64,000 nucleotides of DNA, taken from assembly GCA_021613335.1 (NCBI GenBank), contig JAJTWR010000021.1:2748001-2812000 (forward strand), written 5' to 3'. Every line of letters starts with the position of its first letter. Position 1 is the stretch's first letter. The notes beneath the pieces were generated by a model. It did no database searches. It was not told the DNA's origin and saw only the letters and a list, made by a program, of their open reading frames with translations. Of the stretch, positions 61,950 through 64,000 are shown in pieces. The translations under genes and the position numbers were made by a program. Source of the DNA: Whitmania pigra (taxonomy: Eukaryota > Annelida > Clitellata > Hirudinida > Haemopidae).

Positions 61950-64000
61950 CGTTATGTTCGATTTTACGTATCGCGCACCCCCATCTGCGTGCTATAATTG
62001 TATGCGTTTTATGCTAGAATTTGATTCCGGATCATCAAAAATAAAAATTTCAACTGATAGCACAGACTTTTGATTGTTTTTTTTGTAAAATTTTTAGAAT
62101 ATATTTTTAATTTTAAATAGCTTACAATGGCTGGGCTTTAATGCATTGCATAAAGAACTTCCGATATATGCTTACAGAAGCATGTGGCAAAGCAGTCACG
62201 TTAATCATTGCATTGTCCGGCTCTCGAATTTGGGTCATCAACTCGCATTTAGCTTAAATTAATTGATGGCAACTATAAGAAACTTGTGGGGTGTTGTTCT
62301 AGTTTATTTTTGTCGTAATTATTCTAAACTATTTGTTACTCATAATTATATTTGATGTTAGAGTTTTCACTTTGTGTGACAATGTTTTTTCAGCACTGGT
62401 TTCAGATAGAGATTTGTTTGGTGCTATTTAACATTTTAGTAGTCAAACATCACATGCATGAACTTATTGTAGCAAATGTCTTCAATCTCTTAATGGTCCC
62501 GTTATAAAAACTCTTTGAACACTTGTCAAAAGCATGGAACAAAATAGATACGATTTTGATAATAGTGTCAGTTATCAGTCTTTTGTAGTCTTTATTGGAA
62601 AACAAAATGAAAGCCTTAGCCCATTTTCTTGGAGCCCATTATGAAGATTCAAATTGGTAACTGTTATAAATTACCATCACTGCTCTGGATTTTGCTGGTG
62701 ATGAATCACTTGATTTTTTACATTGCCACAAGAGCATATCATGAAACCCATTGGATGGCAAAAATTATATGCAGCTTTTGGCCATATTTTCATGTTATAG
62801 TTGATTCATTGTTTGGACCTCATCAATTCCATACCTTCACAGTGAAGCTGTATCCCAGAGCATGGTACATCTGCATAACTTCATTATCTGCTTTAAGATC
62901 TCAATTTATTTAAAAATCCTTGTTTCTTTCAATGCAATTATAAAGCCTATTGTACATGAGCTACATTTCATTCTCAGATCAATGATCCATTTATGGTTCT
63001 TGAAAGGGAAACTTTAACTTTGAAATCTCATGAAATTTTACATTATAATTGATGTACTGTTTGGACCTCAACAATTCTATACCTTCCAGTGAAGCTGTGT
63101 CTCACAGCATGGTACATCTGCTTCATCATCTACTCCAAGAATTGATCTCAAAATGTTTTAAAATATCTCTTAAGATTTGTACATTTATAATATGTGATTT
63201 CCATATTTAGGGAGTTATGGGACACAGAGACTCGTTAAGCGAAAATGTTTGCCGCATGGAATTAACGAGGTTAACAAGTTCGTTACCGTCCTTTGAAGTA
63301 TTGCTTCACTTTTGTCTTACAAATTGTTATGCGTGAACAGTCTGCATTCTAAAGTAGGAAGTTGATGCAAATCTTAAAATCAAAATAGTTTTGAGGAAGA
63401 ATTGGAGAGAGAACACAAAGCCGAAGCGACTCGTGACCAATTTTGGTCAATTGCAGCAAGCTCATGAATCGTTAATCTTTGAAGTTTGTAAACAATTTAT
63501 TAACATACATAATGCACATTCAAAAATCAATCAGAAGACCAATGACAATTATTCCTCATCATCAGTTAAGCCTTCAAATCCGTCATAAGTCTTCACATTC
63601 ATTTTCGGCTCTTGCCGGATCACAGACTAGTTTATAATCCGGGAGGTCACTTTACTCCTTTCCTGTAGACTTAATTCCAACCTTTCTAAAGCCACTCAGA
63701 ATCAAATCACTTTGTCCCATGCTCGTGCAACCCATGTGCATACCTCGAAATACAAGGCCTTCCTGTCTCATCCAGATGGTGTGTGAGTGTATGTGCCATT
63801 CTGCATCCATTCCTCTCTTTCAGATCTGTCAATTTCTCAACGATTTGTAGTTGCAGTTTGGATGATATACCACCCGGGATGATTGCAATGTGACATCCGC
63901 TTAAGTTGAGCATCTTCTTAACTGACTCCTCTTTATGAACAGTCATTGCATCCATGATCAACCACGAGCTCTTCGAAAAGAATCCGCCCGGTCTCGTTTG
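61950..64000 (-). mobile_element. Pogo-like DNA transposon, copy 2 (runs off the window)
   Basis: Reverse-complement counterpart of 39,711-41,740. The outer end near 61,960-62,030 has TTACGTATCGCGCACCCCCA-type terminal words. The 3' region at 62,500-63,000 matches copy 1, and part of it (62,797-62,910) is repeated at 63,045-63,150. Unmatched sequence at 63,180-63,690 separates this from the DDE piece. Confidence 0.7.
63707..63995 (-). pseudogene. Pogo-like transposase fragment, copy 2
   Basis: The minus ORF reads IMDAMTVHKEESVKKMLN, GCHIAIIPGGISSKLQ, VEKLTDLKERNG and MAHTLTHHLDETGR. It keeps Asp at the catalytic position (IMDAM) that is Asn in copy 1. The domain continues beyond the window's right edge. 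Confidence 0.75.

Noticed and set aside
62629..62913. 94-codon ORF rich in hydrophobic residues, resembling a membrane protein
   Set aside because: It is antisense to the repeated 3' region of the pogo-like element, whose plus-strand counterpart at 40,920-41,300 is non-coding.

Overview
The window is animal nuclear DNA: AT-rich, gene-poor, with spliced genes (canonical GT-AG introns, many of only 54 to 170 bp) and a dense load of transposable elements on both strands. The host genes are animal-specific: a MAPKAPK2-type kinase, the NAA10 acetyltransferase, a glycine-receptor-like chloride channel and a nuclear receptor of NR1 type. The NR1-type receptor and the PAR-motif anion channel fit a bilaterian invertebrate best. 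The species cannot be named from the sequence alone.

Layout. 1-3.2 kb: a truncated minus-strand Ty3/gypsy element and LTR-like or LINE scraps. 3.2-8.7 kb: a four-deep nest, in which a Jockey-like fragment is split by gypsy-A, whose 3' LTR is split by a hAT element, which is split by a young deletion-derivative gypsy (gypsy-B). 9.1-17.5 kb: a foldback MITE directly upstream of a complete 10-exon MAPKAPK2/3-like gene; its two long introns hold pogo/Tigger, CR1/L2-like and SINE debris. 17.6-18.9 kb: complete 6-exon NAA10 on the minus strand, convergent with the kinase. 19.1-26.5 kb: a long-TIR element, a complete but decayed hAT, a 196-bp tandem duplication, a mariner scrap and a long degenerate Jockey-like LINE. 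27.6-31.5 kb: SINEs, gypsy integrase and Jockey debris. 31.8-37.5 kb: seven exons of a glycine-receptor-like channel (5' end not found), with retroelement fragments in its introns. 39.7-42.7 kb: a pogo-like transposon and hAT remnants. 42.8-50.7 kb: a gypsy-C element (same LTR family as gypsy-B) carrying a Jockey fragment and SINEs, rearranged by a 2-kb dispersed duplication and a 1,136-bp tandem duplication. 52.8-61.8 kb, minus strand: probable nuclear-receptor ligand-binding-domain exons separated by a TE-filled intron that holds an Ulp1-plus-PHD long-TIR element, hAT and Helitron remnants and a malate dehydrogenase pseudogene. 61.9-64 kb: a second pogo-like copy.

The host genes show no shared pathway. 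The kinase and NAA10 meet tail to tail within 190 bp. Almost everything else is transposon biology. The most distinctive items are the datable insertion nest, the long-TIR element whose only recognisable cargo is a SUMO-protease-like domain followed by a PHD-type finger, and the two-step rearrangement of gypsy-C. No CRISPR array, rRNA gene or convincing functional tRNA gene was seen.
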